Shown: positions 1 to 8,615 of the stretch, piece by piece
Numbering within the stretch: position 1 is the stretch's first letter
Layout of the letters: the number at the start of each line of letters is the position of its first letter
NCBI GenBank assembly: GCA_902518355.1
Contig: CABYFY010000007.1
Location: 20,419-84,418, forward strand
Length of the DNA: 64,000 nucleotides
DNA from: an uncultured Bacteroidota bacterium
GTDB taxonomy: Bacteria; Bacteroidota; Bacteroidia; Flavobacteriales; Flavobacteriaceae
Direction: 5' to 3'
Notes under the pieces: model-generated
Seen by the model: only the letters and a program-made list of their open reading frames with translations
What the model was told of the DNA's origin: nothing
Database searches by the model: none
Program-made: the position numbers and the translations under genes

Positions 1-212
1 TCTACTTTATCCTGAGCTAGATTTTTTAATTCATTTAATAAACGACCAGCGTTTTTCTTTTCAATACTATCTAATGATTTAAATTCAACAAAATATGAAT
101 TTAATAAACCTTTCTTTCCCAAAAATTTTATTCTAAACTCCTCTATTTCAGCAATTGAATCAGACGTGAAATCTTGAATCTCCTGAATATCTTTTTTTAT
201 TTTATCCTCCAT
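1..212 (-). CDS. pheS: Phenylalanyl-tRNA synthetase alpha subunit, N-terminal part (cut by window edge)
   Basis: This is the first 70 codons of a gene that runs off the left edge; it is not in the ORF track. The translation starts MEDKIKKDIQEIQ and continues with EFRIKFLGKKGLLNSYF, which matches the N-terminal coiled-coil arm of PheS (family pattern LRxxxLGKKG). PheS is the catalytic subunit of the cytoplasmic alpha2-beta2 enzyme that charges tRNA-Phe. A TAAATTTG box on the minus strand at about 226-233 resembles the flavobacterial -7 element and could be its own promoter, but I see no convincing -33 box. The catalytic core is outside the window. Confidence 0.9.
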   Translation of the reverse strand, partial: MEDKIKKDIQEIQDFTSDSIAEIEEFRIKFLGKKGLLNSYFVEFKSLDSIEKKNAGRLLNELKNLAQDKV

Positions 213-240
213 AATGATCTATTCTCAAATTTATGAAAAC

Positions 241-591
241 TTAATTAATATAATTTGATTTAATAAAATAGTTAATAATTGCTTTTTTCATGAGAATTGT
301 TTGCTCTCCTGGCTTTAGATTTGGTAATTTTTTAATTAGCTTATAGTGAGGCCAGCCATCTTCGTCTATAAAATCAAATTCATAATATCCATAATCACTT
401 AATAATTTACAAACAGCTATATGTATAACCTCCATTTTCCTTTGCTTGTTAAGTCTTTTTTGAAATTGACCTAATTCCTGTAATCCAATCAAAAAAATTA
501 TTGAATCTAAATCGATTATTTGGTCTTCTGAAAAATCAACAGAAAGTTTATTTTTTAAATTATCCCACTTTATTTTTAACTCAGATTTCAA
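241..591 (-). CDS. Conserved hypothetical protein upstream of pheS
   Basis: A 116-residue soluble protein with no signal peptide or membrane segment. I recognise no named domain. The sequence has a regular mix of charged and hydrophobic residues with a WPHYKLI stretch near residue 80, so it looks like a folded cytoplasmic protein. It lies 28 bp upstream of pheS on the same strand and is divergent from cvpA. It may be co-transcribed with pheS, but its function is unknown. Confidence 0.75.
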   Translation of the reverse strand: MKSELKIKWDNLKNKLSVDFSEDQIIDLDSIIFLIGLQELGQFQKRLNKQRKMEVIHIAVCKLLSDYGYYEFDFIDEDGWPHYKLIKKLPNLKPGEQTILMKKAIINYFIKSNYIN

Positions 592-630
592 TGCTTAACT
601 TTATTGCAATATTAACTTTACTAATATAAA

Positions 631-657
631 GAAGTTAATATTTATTAAATTAACTTC
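631..657. promoter_or_regulatory. Perfect 9-bp inverted repeat in a divergent intergenic region
   Basis: GAAGTTAAT and ATTAACTTC are exact reverse complements separated by 9 bp of AT sequence. They lie between the divergent hypothetical gene (start 591) and cvpA (start 673), ending 15 bp before the cvpA ATG. The position suits an operator or mRNA hairpin near the cvpA ribosome binding site. No T-tract follows, so it is not a terminator for a plus-strand transcript. In an AT-rich genome such a repeat can also occur by chance. Confidence 0.35.
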
Positions 658-672
658 AATGAATATTTTATT

Positions 673-1170
673 ATGAGTTACCTAGATCTTTTTTTCGGAT
701 TAATAATTGCCTGGGGAGCTTACAGTGGTTTCTCAAAGGGATTAATAAAAGAATTAGCTTCAATAGTAGGAGTTATTGCGGGGATATTCTTAGCAAAAAA
801 TTTCTACCCATACTTAGATTTAAAACTAAAACCGATTTTTGAATCTGACGCAAATTTTATTTCCATTCTTTCAGCTACAGTAATTTTTTTGATAACAATT
901 ATGCTGTTCAAAATTATTGCTAAAATTTTAACAAAACTCTTAAAAATAATTGCACTTGGATTACTAAATAGAATTATTGGATCTGTTTTCGGAGTTATAA
1001 AAACTATCCTTCTTTTATGTATTGTGGTTTTTATATTTTCAAATATTAATAGGCTAATAAGTATAATTGAAGCAGAAAAACTTAACCAATCTTTTTTTTA
1101 CCCAAAAATTGAAAAAATCAATAATCTAATAATTGAAAGTAATTATAGGGAAAATGGTAATGAGGAATGA
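673..1170 (+). CDS. cvpA: CvpA family inner-membrane protein
   Basis: A 165-residue protein with four predicted membrane segments (about residues 5-25, 27-47, 60-85 and 100-125). The opening pattern YLDLFFGLIIAWGAYSGFSKGLIKE is typical of CvpA: a helix, then a G-x-x-x-G-x-x-K-E turn, then a second helix. The family is named for colicin V production and is linked to envelope homeostasis, but its molecular role is not settled. The last 28 bp overlap the 3' end of the convergent NTF2-like gene. Confidence 0.85.
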   Translation: MSYLDLFFGLIIAWGAYSGFSKGLIKELASIVGVIAGIFLAKNFYPYLDLKLKPIFESDANFISILSATVIFLITIMLFKIIAKILTKLLKIIALGLLNRIIGSVFGVIKTILLLCIVVFIFSNINRLISIIEAEKLNQSFFYPKIEKINNLIIESNYRENGNEE

Positions 1171-1604
1171 TGAAGATCTATTACCAGCTTTCCATCATTT
1201 AATTTATAACCAAATGTAAATTCCACCTTTACTACATTGTCTGAACCATCCTTGAAAAAGTAATTTCCCATTGCAATAGCTCTACTATCTTCTATAATAT
1301 ATCCTGAATTTTCAAAATTTACATCAACCCAGGGCTTCATAGCAAAACCATCATCTTCAGAACAAAAAGAATCATCTCCACCTAAGAAATATGATAATGC
1401 CATTTTAAATGTTGGTCTAAATTGTTCAACAGATGCTTTTGTCGGTTTGAATAATACATCATGATTTTCAAAATCATACATTTCATTTAAAAATGAAGTA
1501 GTGTATTGAATGCACTCCGAATTGTTATGCTTTAAACTTCCGATTCTTATAATTCCTTCGCCCCATTTTTTTTGAGCTTCATGAATTAATTCTTTTGTTA
1601 TCAT
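1143..1604 (-). CDS. NTF2/SnoaL-like hypothetical protein, last gene of the Bat operon
   Basis: A 153-residue soluble protein with an N-terminal helix (ELIHEAQKKWGEGI) followed by beta-rich sequence ending in HHSSLP, which fits an NTF2-like cone fold. Related Bacteroidetes proteins are sometimes labelled phosphoribosyl-AMP cyclohydrolase; I see no HisI metal or catalytic motifs and do not support that name. Its start overlaps the batE stop by 4 bp, so it is translationally coupled to the Bat operon. The ligand, if any, is unknown. The 3' end overlaps cvpA in convergent orientation. Confidence 0.7.
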   Translation of the reverse strand: MITKELIHEAQKKWGEGIIRIGSLKHNNSECIQYTTSFLNEMYDFENHDVLFKPTKASVEQFRPTFKMALSYFLGGDDSFCSEDDGFAMKPWVDVNFENSGYIIEDSRAIAMGNYFFKDGSDNVVKVEFTFGYKLNDGKLVIDLHHSSLPFSL

Positions 1605-2392
1605 ATTATCTTAATTTCTTTATTATTAATCCAGCCTTCTTGACCATTTACTAATTTTATTTTTACCCATTCTTCATTGAAACTATCAATGATCTTTACT
1701 TTAGTACCTAGATGCAAATTAAGTAAATTCTCACTTCTTTCATTTGGCTCTGCTTTTATTTCAGTTTTTGTTGAAAAGATAATTGCATATTGTTCAACAT
1801 GATTTTTTTCATAGGCATGAAAGCTAATCTTCAATATAGTGCCAACTAGAATAAATAAAACGAATAAAAAAGTAAATAAAGCTCTTTTAAAATTAGGTTC
1901 TTTTGAAAAGAAATATAAGACAAATATAATAAGAAACAGGAATGATAAAATTATTGATATGTAGCTCCATGTAGAAAAACTCAGAGCATTTGAAATTTTA
2001 TTTAATTGACTTTCGATAAAAGGTTCTGGGATCTTTGTTATATCATCAATAATTGCATTGTTAACCATTTTTAAATTATTGATTGCGTCTTTGTCATTAA
2101 AATTAAGTTTCAACGATTTTTCGTAAAACAATATACTGTTTGCTATATCATTTAATTTATAAAACGAGTTTCCAAGATTAAAGTAAAGTTCGGCCGAATG
2201 AAATCCTGAATCTAAAATTTGATAATATAGATCTATTGATTTTTCATATTTTGATTCATTATAAAGATTATTGGCCTCGGTGAATTTATCGTTCAAATCA
2301 GAAAAATCAAGCTGATCTTGACTGTGAAGATTATTTGAGAAAATCATCACAAAAAGAATAAAGACTACATTATGTAAATATTTTAATATCAT
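1601..2392 (-). CDS. batE: BatE: TPR and SH3-like domain membrane protein
   Basis: A 263-residue protein with a signal peptide (to about residue 25), TPR repeats at about 33-110 (SAELYFNLGNSFYKL is a clear TPR helix pair), two membrane segments at about 143-163 and 170-190, and a C-terminal bacterial SH3-like domain at about 205-263 ending in a GQEGWI motif. This architecture is that of BatE in Bacteroides aerotolerance-type operons. The TPRs probably mediate binding to other Bat proteins and the SH3 domain faces the periplasm. It starts 3 bp after the batD stop. Confidence 0.85.
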   Translation of the reverse strand: MILKYLHNVVFILFVMIFSNNLHSQDQLDFSDLNDKFTEANNLYNESKYEKSIDLYYQILDSGFHSAELYFNLGNSFYKLNDIANSILFYEKSLKLNFNDKDAINNLKMVNNAIIDDITKIPEPFIESQLNKISNALSFSTWSYISIILSFLFLIIFVLYFFSKEPNFKRALFTFLFVLFILVGTILKISFHAYEKNHVEQYAIIFSTKTEIKAEPNERSENLLNLHLGTKVKIIDSFNEEWVKIKLVNGQEGWINNKEIKII

Positions 2393-2395
2393 TAT

Positions 2396-4153
2396 CTAAT
2401 ATTTTTCAAGCTGCTCAATAAATTGTTTTGTCTTATTATAATCATCGCTCATTGCATCTATATTTAAAGGAGTGTATCTGGCAAGTTGACAATTTTCAAA
2501 AATCTCAAATAATAAATCAACTGTATTTTTTTCTACATTCATTTGCTCAAGCTTAATTTGAATAACTTCATTTTTAAAATCAGAATTCTTAATTGTTAGC
2601 TTTGTCTTTAAGTATATTGTTAATGCTTTGTCAATAGATTCATAGAATTTTTCTTTGTTTCCAATTAGGACCTTTGACTCATCTAATAGTTTATTTGTTT
2701 TATTTCGGGCAAGCTTTAATTCGTCAATCTTTTTTGAGTTATAGTTGCTAATAAACTTAGTTACAATTATAATTATAAAACAGATTATTAATGGTGTAAT
2801 TAGTAAAATCCAATAGAAAATTGAATTAAAAAAAATACCCTCGTTTACTTTTGAAAATTTTGTTTTGGTTTTAAAGGATGAGAATTGACTCTCAGATAAT
2901 TGAATTTTATTTGTTTTAATATTCTCAGAGTTATCCTCGGAATCTAAGGAAGATTTGTAAACTCCTTCAACATCGATAAAAATCGGATCTGAATAAATGG
3001 TTTTATAATCTTCTAACTCAGGATCAAAAAACGAAAATTTTGTTTGTGGGATTGTATACTTTCCAGGGTTATTGGGCACAACTGTATATTTATTGTTTAT
3101 TTTACCCTTAATTCCGTTAGATCTAACCGAAACATTTGATATTTTTTCGGGCTCGTATACCTCTAACGATACTGGTAAAGATATCTTTGGATCATCAAAT
3201 AAATTAAAATTACCTTTTCCAGAAACAATCAAACTTAATTGAAATGCCTCATCTAATAACAATTCTTTTTTATCTGATTTAATCTCAAAATTAAAGTTCC
3301 CAACAGCACCAGAAAAATCCAATGGCTTATTGTTAAGTGGTAATGGCTTAACATCAATAGTTGAGCTTCCAGAGGAAACAGTTTTGTTTACACTAGATGA
3401 TAAAAGATTTCCAAAAAAATCTCTCCTGTTTGAAGGAACCTGAACAGAAATATCTAAAGTTAATGGCTCAATTTTTAACTTACCTGTTTTCTGAGGATAC
3501 AATAATGTTCTTCGTAATACAACATATCTGTAAGGTTCACCTTTATATGTGCCATTTTGAACATTCAGTGACTTAATATCTATATTATTACTCCAAAAAT
3601 CAGCATATCTTGGAGCTTCCAATTCTCTCCAATTATCAACCCCAGTATCTGGCGCAACATAAAGCTTATATATGACTGAGACTGCCTCATTTAAAAAAGG
3701 ATTACTATCGGATAACTCCGCAACTAAGTGTATCTTTTTATCTGCAATGTAATTTGGATCATTAGGATTTGTTGGTTTATCAACGGCGGATGTTACAATA
3801 ATTTGAACGGGAAGAGTTTTATAAATTTCTCCGTCAACTTCAATGGAGGCCTGACCAATTTCAAAAGAGCCTTTTTCAATTGGAGATAAAAAATATGAAT
3901 AGGTTTTAGAGTATGATCTTTTACCGTTAATCCAAGAATTTCTGATTGATTGGCTTGGACCTCCAACAATTCTAAAGTTTTCAAAAGTTGGGGGTATAAA
4001 ATTGTCACCATCTTTGTCAACCGAAAACTCTACTTTAACTCTTTCATTTAAACCCAATTGATTCTTACTCAATTTTGTGGTAAAATTTACTTGTGAAAAG
4101 GCTGAAAAGCCAATCAGGAAAACAATTATATTTATAAATTTATTTCTAAACAT
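2396..4153 (-). CDS. batD: BatD: periplasmic beta-sandwich protein of the Bat complex
   Basis: A 585-residue protein with a signal peptide ending near FSAFSQ (residue 21), a long beta-rich periplasmic region, one membrane segment at about 445-466 and a cytoplasmic helical tail. The opening TTKLSKNQLGLNERVKVEFSVD and the segment RRTLLYPQKTGKLKIEP are typical of BatD (oxygen-tolerance family), which contains repeated Ig-like domains. It overlaps batC by one base and lies between batC and batE in the standard order. It probably scaffolds the VWA proteins BatA and BatB at the inner membrane. Confidence 0.9.
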   Translation of the reverse strand: MFRNKFINIIVFLIGFSAFSQVNFTTKLSKNQLGLNERVKVEFSVDKDGDNFIPPTFENFRIVGGPSQSIRNSWINGKRSYSKTYSYFLSPIEKGSFEIGQASIEVDGEIYKTLPVQIIVTSAVDKPTNPNDPNYIADKKIHLVAELSDSNPFLNEAVSVIYKLYVAPDTGVDNWRELEAPRYADFWSNNIDIKSLNVQNGTYKGEPYRYVVLRRTLLYPQKTGKLKIEPLTLDISVQVPSNRRDFFGNLLSSSVNKTVSSGSSTIDVKPLPLNNKPLDFSGAVGNFNFEIKSDKKELLLDEAFQLSLIVSGKGNFNLFDDPKISLPVSLEVYEPEKISNVSVRSNGIKGKINNKYTVVPNNPGKYTIPQTKFSFFDPELEDYKTIYSDPIFIDVEGVYKSSLDSEDNSENIKTNKIQLSESQFSSFKTKTKFSKVNEGIFFNSIFYWILLITPLIICFIIIIVTKFISNYNSKKIDELKLARNKTNKLLDESKVLIGNKEKFYESIDKALTIYLKTKLTIKNSDFKNEVIQIKLEQMNVEKNTVDLLFEIFENCQLARYTPLNIDAMSDDYNKTKQFIEQLEKY

Positions 4154-4965
4154 TACCAGTCTTTTTCAGAAACAACTTTTGTGCCTTTTTGTTTCTTATC
4201 ATTCACTTTTGCTTGAACTTTCTTTTCAGCATTTTCCATAGCCTTCAATAAATTTTTAATCTGTTGGGGAGAAAGTTTTGATTGTTGGTTCTTGTTTTCT
4301 TTAGGTTTCTCAGACTTATTATCATCCTTGTTTTGATCGTCTTTATTCTCACTATCCTTATTCTGATCATCTTTATTTTGATCGTCTTTATTCTCATTGT
4401 CCTTATTCTGATCATCTTTGTTTTGATCGTCTTTACTCTCATTATCCTTATTCTGATCATCTTTGTTTTGATCGTCTTTATTCTCATTGTCCTTGTTCTG
4501 ATCATCTTTGTTTTGATCGTCATTTTGCTGTTCCTCTTCACATTTCTTAGCCAGTGCTAAATTGTAACGAGTTTCATCATCGCCGGGGTCATTTCTCAAA
4601 GCATTTTTATACGCTAATACTGCTTCTGAACACATTTCTTTTTTCATTAGAGAGTTGCCCAAATTGTGAAAAGCTTTGTGTTTTTCGGATTTATTTTTTG
4701 CAAGTTTGGTTGATTCTATTTGTCTTGAAATTGCTTCGTCATATAGACCTTCGCTGTAATATTTATTAGATAAATTGAATGTGGCTCTTAAGTCACTTAG
4801 TGAATCGTCAATAGCAACTCTAAAATTCTTTTCAGCTTCCTCAAAGTTGTTTTCAATAAGCTTATTTCCTTTGTTATAAAATTTAGCATAATTTTCTGAC
4901 TGAGAATAAATATTATTTGATGCCAGAATGAAAATAAAAAAGCAAAAAAGTATATTATTTTTCAT
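4153..4965 (-). CDS. batC: BatC: TPR protein with acidic/asparagine repeat tail
   Basis: A 270-residue exported protein: signal peptide (about 1-22), TPR repeats at about 25-142 (KAFHNLGNSLMKKE and DETRYNLALAKK are clear), then a low-complexity stretch at about 148-216 and a basic C-terminal helix. The repetitive part is built from a 15-residue unit DDQNKDDQNKDNENK present four times plus a partial copy, encoded by 45-bp tandem repeats. Such DQNK-rich linkers after the TPR are known in BatC-like proteins but vary in length. The end overlaps batD by one base and the start overlaps batB by 11 bp. Confidence 0.88.
   Translation of the reverse strand: MKNNILFCFFIFILASNNIYSQSENYAKFYNKGNKLIENNFEEAEKNFRVAIDDSLSDLRATFNLSNKYYSEGLYDEAISRQIESTKLAKNKSEKHKAFHNLGNSLMKKEMCSEAVLAYKNALRNDPGDDETRYNLALAKKCEEEQQNDDQNKDDQNKDNENKDDQNKDDQNKDNESKDDQNKDDQNKDNENKDDQNKDDQNKDSENKDDQNKDDNKSEKPKENKNQQSKLSPQQIKNLLKAMENAEKKVQAKVNDKKQKGTKVVSEKDW
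4318..4521 (-). repeat. 45-bp tandem repeat (minisatellite) inside batC
   Basis: Four near-identical 45-bp units and a partial fifth, each encoding DDQNKDDQNKDNENK with minor changes (NESK, DSENK). Each unit contains a nested 15-bp sub-repeat encoding DDQNK. The unit length is a multiple of three, so copy-number changes keep the frame. The same repeat creates the spurious overlapping ORFs at 4245-4541 and 4282-4560 in the ORF track. Confidence 0.9.
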
Positions 4966-5989
4966 TGAATAAATTTAAGTTTTTTAACCATATAGTTTTA
5001 CCATCTCTCATGAAAATATCGATAACTATCAATACAAATCCAATTAAGATAAACCACTGAAATTGGTCTTTAAATTCAGAAAATTTTTGTGTATCAAATT
5101 CTTTTTTTTCAGTGTTTTCTAAAATTTCAATTACCTCATTTATCACATTTTCAGTTACAGAGCCATCTATGTATTTTCCTTTGGTTTTATCAGAAATATT
5201 TTCAAGATAATTTTTATTAAGTTTTGTAATAACCACCTCCCCATTGATATCTTTTTTATAGCTCATTACAATTCCATTTTTTTTAATTGGAATGGGTGAG
5301 CCCTTTTCTGTTCCGACACCAATCGAGTAAATAATAATATTATTTTTTGCAGCTAAGTCTGCCATTTCATAGGATAAATCATTATGATCCTCTCCATCTG
5401 AAACAATAAATAATAACCGCTCTGTTGACTGGTCTTTATCAAAATAAGTAGAAGATAATCGGATAGCTTCATCAATGGCAGTACCTTGTGATGAAAGCAT
5501 ATCAGTATTCATATTTTGCAAAAACATTTTAGCTGATGAATAGTCAGTGGTTAATGGTAGTTGAGGAAAAGCCTTGCCAGCATAAGCTACAATACCAATT
5601 CTGTCACCACCCAGATTATTTATAACTTGGCCTACTAGCTGCTTAGATTTTTCTATTCTACTAGGAGCTATATCTTCAGCAAGCATACTTTTAGAAACAT
5701 CCACTGCAAAAACTATATCAACTCCTAGTCTTTGAAAAGTCTCAATCTTAGTTCCAATTTTAGGATTAATCATAGCGATTATAAACATTGAAATCCCAAC
5801 TATCATAAAAAATATTTTTATGATAGGTTTTAGATTTGAAATGTTTGGGCTTAATCTTTCCAAATTGGACTTTGAGAAAAATAATTTCTGAGTTTTTATT
5901 TTCCAAGCTCTGTCAAAAATAAACAGTATGCTGATTAAAATAATCAATAAAAACAACCAAGACCATGATATGTTTTCTAATTCATACAT
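4955..5989 (-). CDS. batB: BatB: VWA-domain membrane protein
   Basis: A 344-residue protein with two N-terminal membrane segments (about 9-25 and 57-75), a von Willebrand factor A domain from about residue 90, and a C-terminal membrane helix at about 312-330. The metal-ion-dependent adhesion site is present as DVSKS (97-101) with a downstream SDGEDHND motif, so divalent cation binding is likely. It is a paralogue of BatA next door, with the same layout. It overlaps batA by one base and batC by 11 bp. The VWA domain probably faces the periplasm and binds other Bat proteins. Confidence 0.92.
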   Translation of the reverse strand: MYELENISWSWLFLLIILISILFIFDRAWKIKTQKLFFSKSNLERLSPNISNLKPIIKIFFMIVGISMFIIAMINPKIGTKIETFQRLGVDIVFAVDVSKSMLAEDIAPSRIEKSKQLVGQVINNLGGDRIGIVAYAGKAFPQLPLTTDYSSAKMFLQNMNTDMLSSQGTAIDEAIRLSSTYFDKDQSTERLLFIVSDGEDHNDLSYEMADLAAKNNIIIYSIGVGTEKGSPIPIKKNGIVMSYKKDINGEVVITKLNKNYLENISDKTKGKYIDGSVTENVINEVIEILENTEKKEFDTQKFSEFKDQFQWFILIGFVLIVIDIFMRDGKTIWLKNLNLFNEK

Positions 5990-6987
5990 TATATAAAACT
6001 TCTTAGTATTGTTAATTTCATAATCATCTCAAATGCAATTAATATAATTGCAGGTAGAAGGAAGTATCTAAACTTCTCGTCAACTGAATAATATTTAAAC
6101 TCCTCTATCTCTGTCTTTTCTAACTCATCAATATCTGAATAAATTTCTTTTAGTGTTTCATTGTCTGTGGCTCTAAAATATTTTCCTCCGGTCATTTCAG
6201 AAATTTGAGTAAGTAAGTTTTCGTCAATTTCAACCTGAACATTTGCATAATTAAATTTTCCTCTTGCATCAATACCAACCGGGGATAATGCAAGACCATT
6301 TGTTCCCAATCCTATAGAATATATCTTAATTTGAAATTCTTTTGCTAACTCAGCTGCTGTTATAGGGTCAATAAATCCTGCATTATTTACTCCATCAGTC
6401 AAAAGAATAATTACCTTGCTTTTAGCCTTACTGTCTTTTATTCTATTTACGGAAGTTGCTAGTCCCATTCCAATTGCGGTTCCACCTTCAATAATATTAT
6501 TGTATTTTATCTCCCTAAGAGATCTTAATGTTATATTCTTATCAGACGTGAGCGGAGTTTTTGTATAACTTTCACCAGCATATTCAACCAGCCCTATTCT
6601 GTCTGAAACTCTATTTTTAATAAATTCGTCAGCAACATTTTTTAATGCATCAAGCCTGTTTGGTTTTAAATCTTTTGCCAACATACTTGCAGAAACATCA
6701 ATTGCCATTATTATATCGATACCACTATTTGTTTTTACTCTAGTTGATGTATCAATTACTTGTGGTCTTGCTAGAGCAATAATGACTAATATTAATGAAA
6801 TCAACCTTAAAAATTTGAATGTTGATTTTAGTTTTGAATAGAAGTTTCCTGAATCACCAAAGGCTTCTGAATTAGAAAATTTAATCGAGTTTGTTAAATT
6901 ATCTCTCTTTAGGTAATTCCATAAGACTATTAAAGGAATAATAGCCAATAAAATAAAGTACTCTGGATTTAAAAATTCTAAATTCAT
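5989..6987 (-). CDS. batA: BatA: VWA-domain membrane protein
   Basis: A 332-residue protein with membrane segments at about 10-25 and 58-74, a VWA domain with MIDAS motif DVSAS (97-101) and TDGVNNAG, and a C-terminal membrane helix near 310-328. It begins with MNLEFLNPEYFILL, the typical start of the BatA family. It lies between the BatD-like gene (4-bp overlap) and batB (1-bp overlap). BatA and BatB are thought to interact at the membrane in a MoxR-linked complex; in Bacteroides and other species the operon affects stress tolerance. Confidence 0.92.
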   Translation of the reverse strand: MNLEFLNPEYFILLAIIPLIVLWNYLKRDNLTNSIKFSNSEAFGDSGNFYSKLKSTFKFLRLISLILVIIALARPQVIDTSTRVKTNSGIDIIMAIDVSASMLAKDLKPNRLDALKNVADEFIKNRVSDRIGLVEYAGESYTKTPLTSDKNITLRSLREIKYNNIIEGGTAIGMGLATSVNRIKDSKAKSKVIILLTDGVNNAGFIDPITAAELAKEFQIKIYSIGLGTNGLALSPVGIDARGKFNYANVQVEIDENLLTQISEMTGGKYFRATDNETLKEIYSDIDELEKTEIEEFKYYSVDEKFRYFLLPAIILIAFEMIMKLTILRSFI

Positions 6988-8615
6988 TTTTCTTCTTCTT
7001 TTAATACTTCAATTGACTTAATAATTCTTTCTCTAATCTCATCAACATATCTTTTTTCATGTGTTAAAAGAATTGCTGTTTTAAATCCTGTTTCTGTTAA
7101 AAAACCAATAACATTATAATTTCCAGATTTATACTTCTTATCACTTATTTTAAAATCTGAAGTTCCTGAAATAAGTAGACCTTTTCCTTTATTGTTTGTT
7201 TCAAATTCCTCATACTTAACAAATATATTTTGAAGTCCCCTACTTTCTAAATTATCCAAACTTGACTCTAAAATTGATTGGAAATTTTGTGGTTCTATCT
7301 TCGTTTGAGAAGAATAGTTTGAGACAAAAAATTCAATAGATTGATTTGAATTCGAGAAATAAAATTGAGATTCCATTTTATAATCATCATATAAAAACTC
7401 ATTATCGTTATTTAATCTTACTAAAGCATCAGGAGTTTCAGCAAATATTCCAGGAGACCCATATTCGGATTTTACCCAAATTTTATTTAGCAATCTAAGA
7501 TTCTTATTAAATGTTATCCTATCTAACGAATATTGAAAACCATTTATAAAACCTGAAAAAATAAATAATAAGAAAATTAAAGAAGCTGCTGAAATTGAAA
7601 CAATTTTTAGTCTTTCATTTCTCAACTTCTTCTCTGCTTGTTTTTGATAATTTAAATTTTTTAGTTTTTCTTCTTCACTGGGTTCAGGCAGTAATTGTGA
7701 AAAAAGTTGAACCTCTTCATTAATTATGCTAAGGTCATTTTGAATAATATTTTTTTCAGGAATAAATTTTGCAAACTTTACCAAGTCTGCTCTTTTAAAA
7801 ACATCTTCAATTCTATTGATAGATTTCTTTGAAATATTAAAAGAATTTATATCGCTTAAGTTTTCTAGTTTTAAGATTAGCTCACCTGTAGTACTTTCTA
7901 AGGCTCTTTCATATACTTCTTTTTCAAAAAAACTTCTTAATGCATATGTTAATTCAGAATAAAACAACTTAATATCTAATTTCGAATCAAGATTAATTTT
8001 TTCTAAATCACTTAATCTTTTCTTAATTAATTCAATAGGTCTTAATGCAGGTTTAATATTTAATAGTGGATTAAAAAAATCGACAAGTTGTCTTCTGAAA
8101 AAAAGTAAAATCAGGATTAAAAAAAGAGTGAATAGAATAATTGGGTAATTATTCATTAAACGAAGTTTGAAAATTTCTAATGTTGAGAACTTATCGAATG
8201 ATGGCTTTATATCGTAGAGACCTTGCTTACTAGTGTCAACTTCAACTAAATTAACTAAGATTTTTTTTGAGTCAGTAGAAAATAATTTATCTCCAATTTG
8301 AATCTTTATTTTTGGAATGATATATTCTCCTTCATCAAATGATGTAATACCGTATTTCTTTGAAAATAGAAAACCCTCTTCAACCTCAGTTGTATCAATC
8401 TGATATTCTGAAATTAATTCGAAAGGCACAAACGAAGTTGAATCTGGAAAAATAATATTTTCCACCCTTTCAGAACTGACATCAATTGTATAAATAAGTT
8501 CTTTTCCTATTAATGTTGAATCAGATTCAACAGAAGCAGTAACATTTTGTGAAATGGATGAAACGCTTTGTAAAAAAACAAAACAAATAATTAAAATATT
8601 TAGAAGTAGTTTCAT
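6984..8615 (-). CDS. BatD-like membrane protein between DUF58 and BatA
   Basis: A 543-residue protein with a signal peptide (about 1-22), a short periplasmic beta domain (about 23-140, with SESERVENIIFPDS-like strands), a membrane segment at about 157-174, a long cytoplasmic helical region and a second membrane helix at about 345-362, followed by a C-terminal domain of mixed strands. The N-terminal part resembles the Ig-like module of BatD. This position is occupied by similar proteins in flavobacterial Bat operons. It overlaps both neighbours by 4 bp, so it is part of the operon. Its exact role is unknown. Confidence 0.75.
   Translation of the reverse strand: MKLLLNILIICFVFLQSVSSISQNVTASVESDSTLIGKELIYTIDVSSERVENIIFPDSTSFVPFELISEYQIDTTEVEEGFLFSKKYGITSFDEGEYIIPKIKIQIGDKLFSTDSKKILVNLVEVDTSKQGLYDIKPSFDKFSTLEIFKLRLMNNYPIILFTLFLILILLFFRRQLVDFFNPLLNIKPALRPIELIKKRLSDLEKINLDSKLDIKLFYSELTYALRSFFEKEVYERALESTTGELILKLENLSDINSFNISKKSINRIEDVFKRADLVKFAKFIPEKNIIQNDLSIINEEVQLFSQLLPEPSEEEKLKNLNYQKQAEKKLRNERLKIVSISAASLIFLLFIFSGFINGFQYSLDRITFNKNLRLLNKIWVKSEYGSPGIFAETPDALVRLNNDNEFLYDDYKMESQFYFSNSNQSIEFFVSNYSSQTKIEPQNFQSILESSLDNLESRGLQNIFVKYEEFETNNKGKGLLISGTSDFKISDKKYKSGNYNVIGFLTETGFKTAILLTHEKRYVDEIRERIIKSIEVLKEEEK

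Noticed and set aside
4318-4521. Regular short repeats that might suggest a CRISPR array
   Set aside because: The repeats are contiguous without unique spacers and encode an in-frame protein linker.
4245-4560. Overlapping ORFs on both strands in batC
   Set aside because: They are read-throughs of the 45-bp tandem repeat in other frames, with absurd composition (TIKTKMIRI and ILIIFVLIV repeats).
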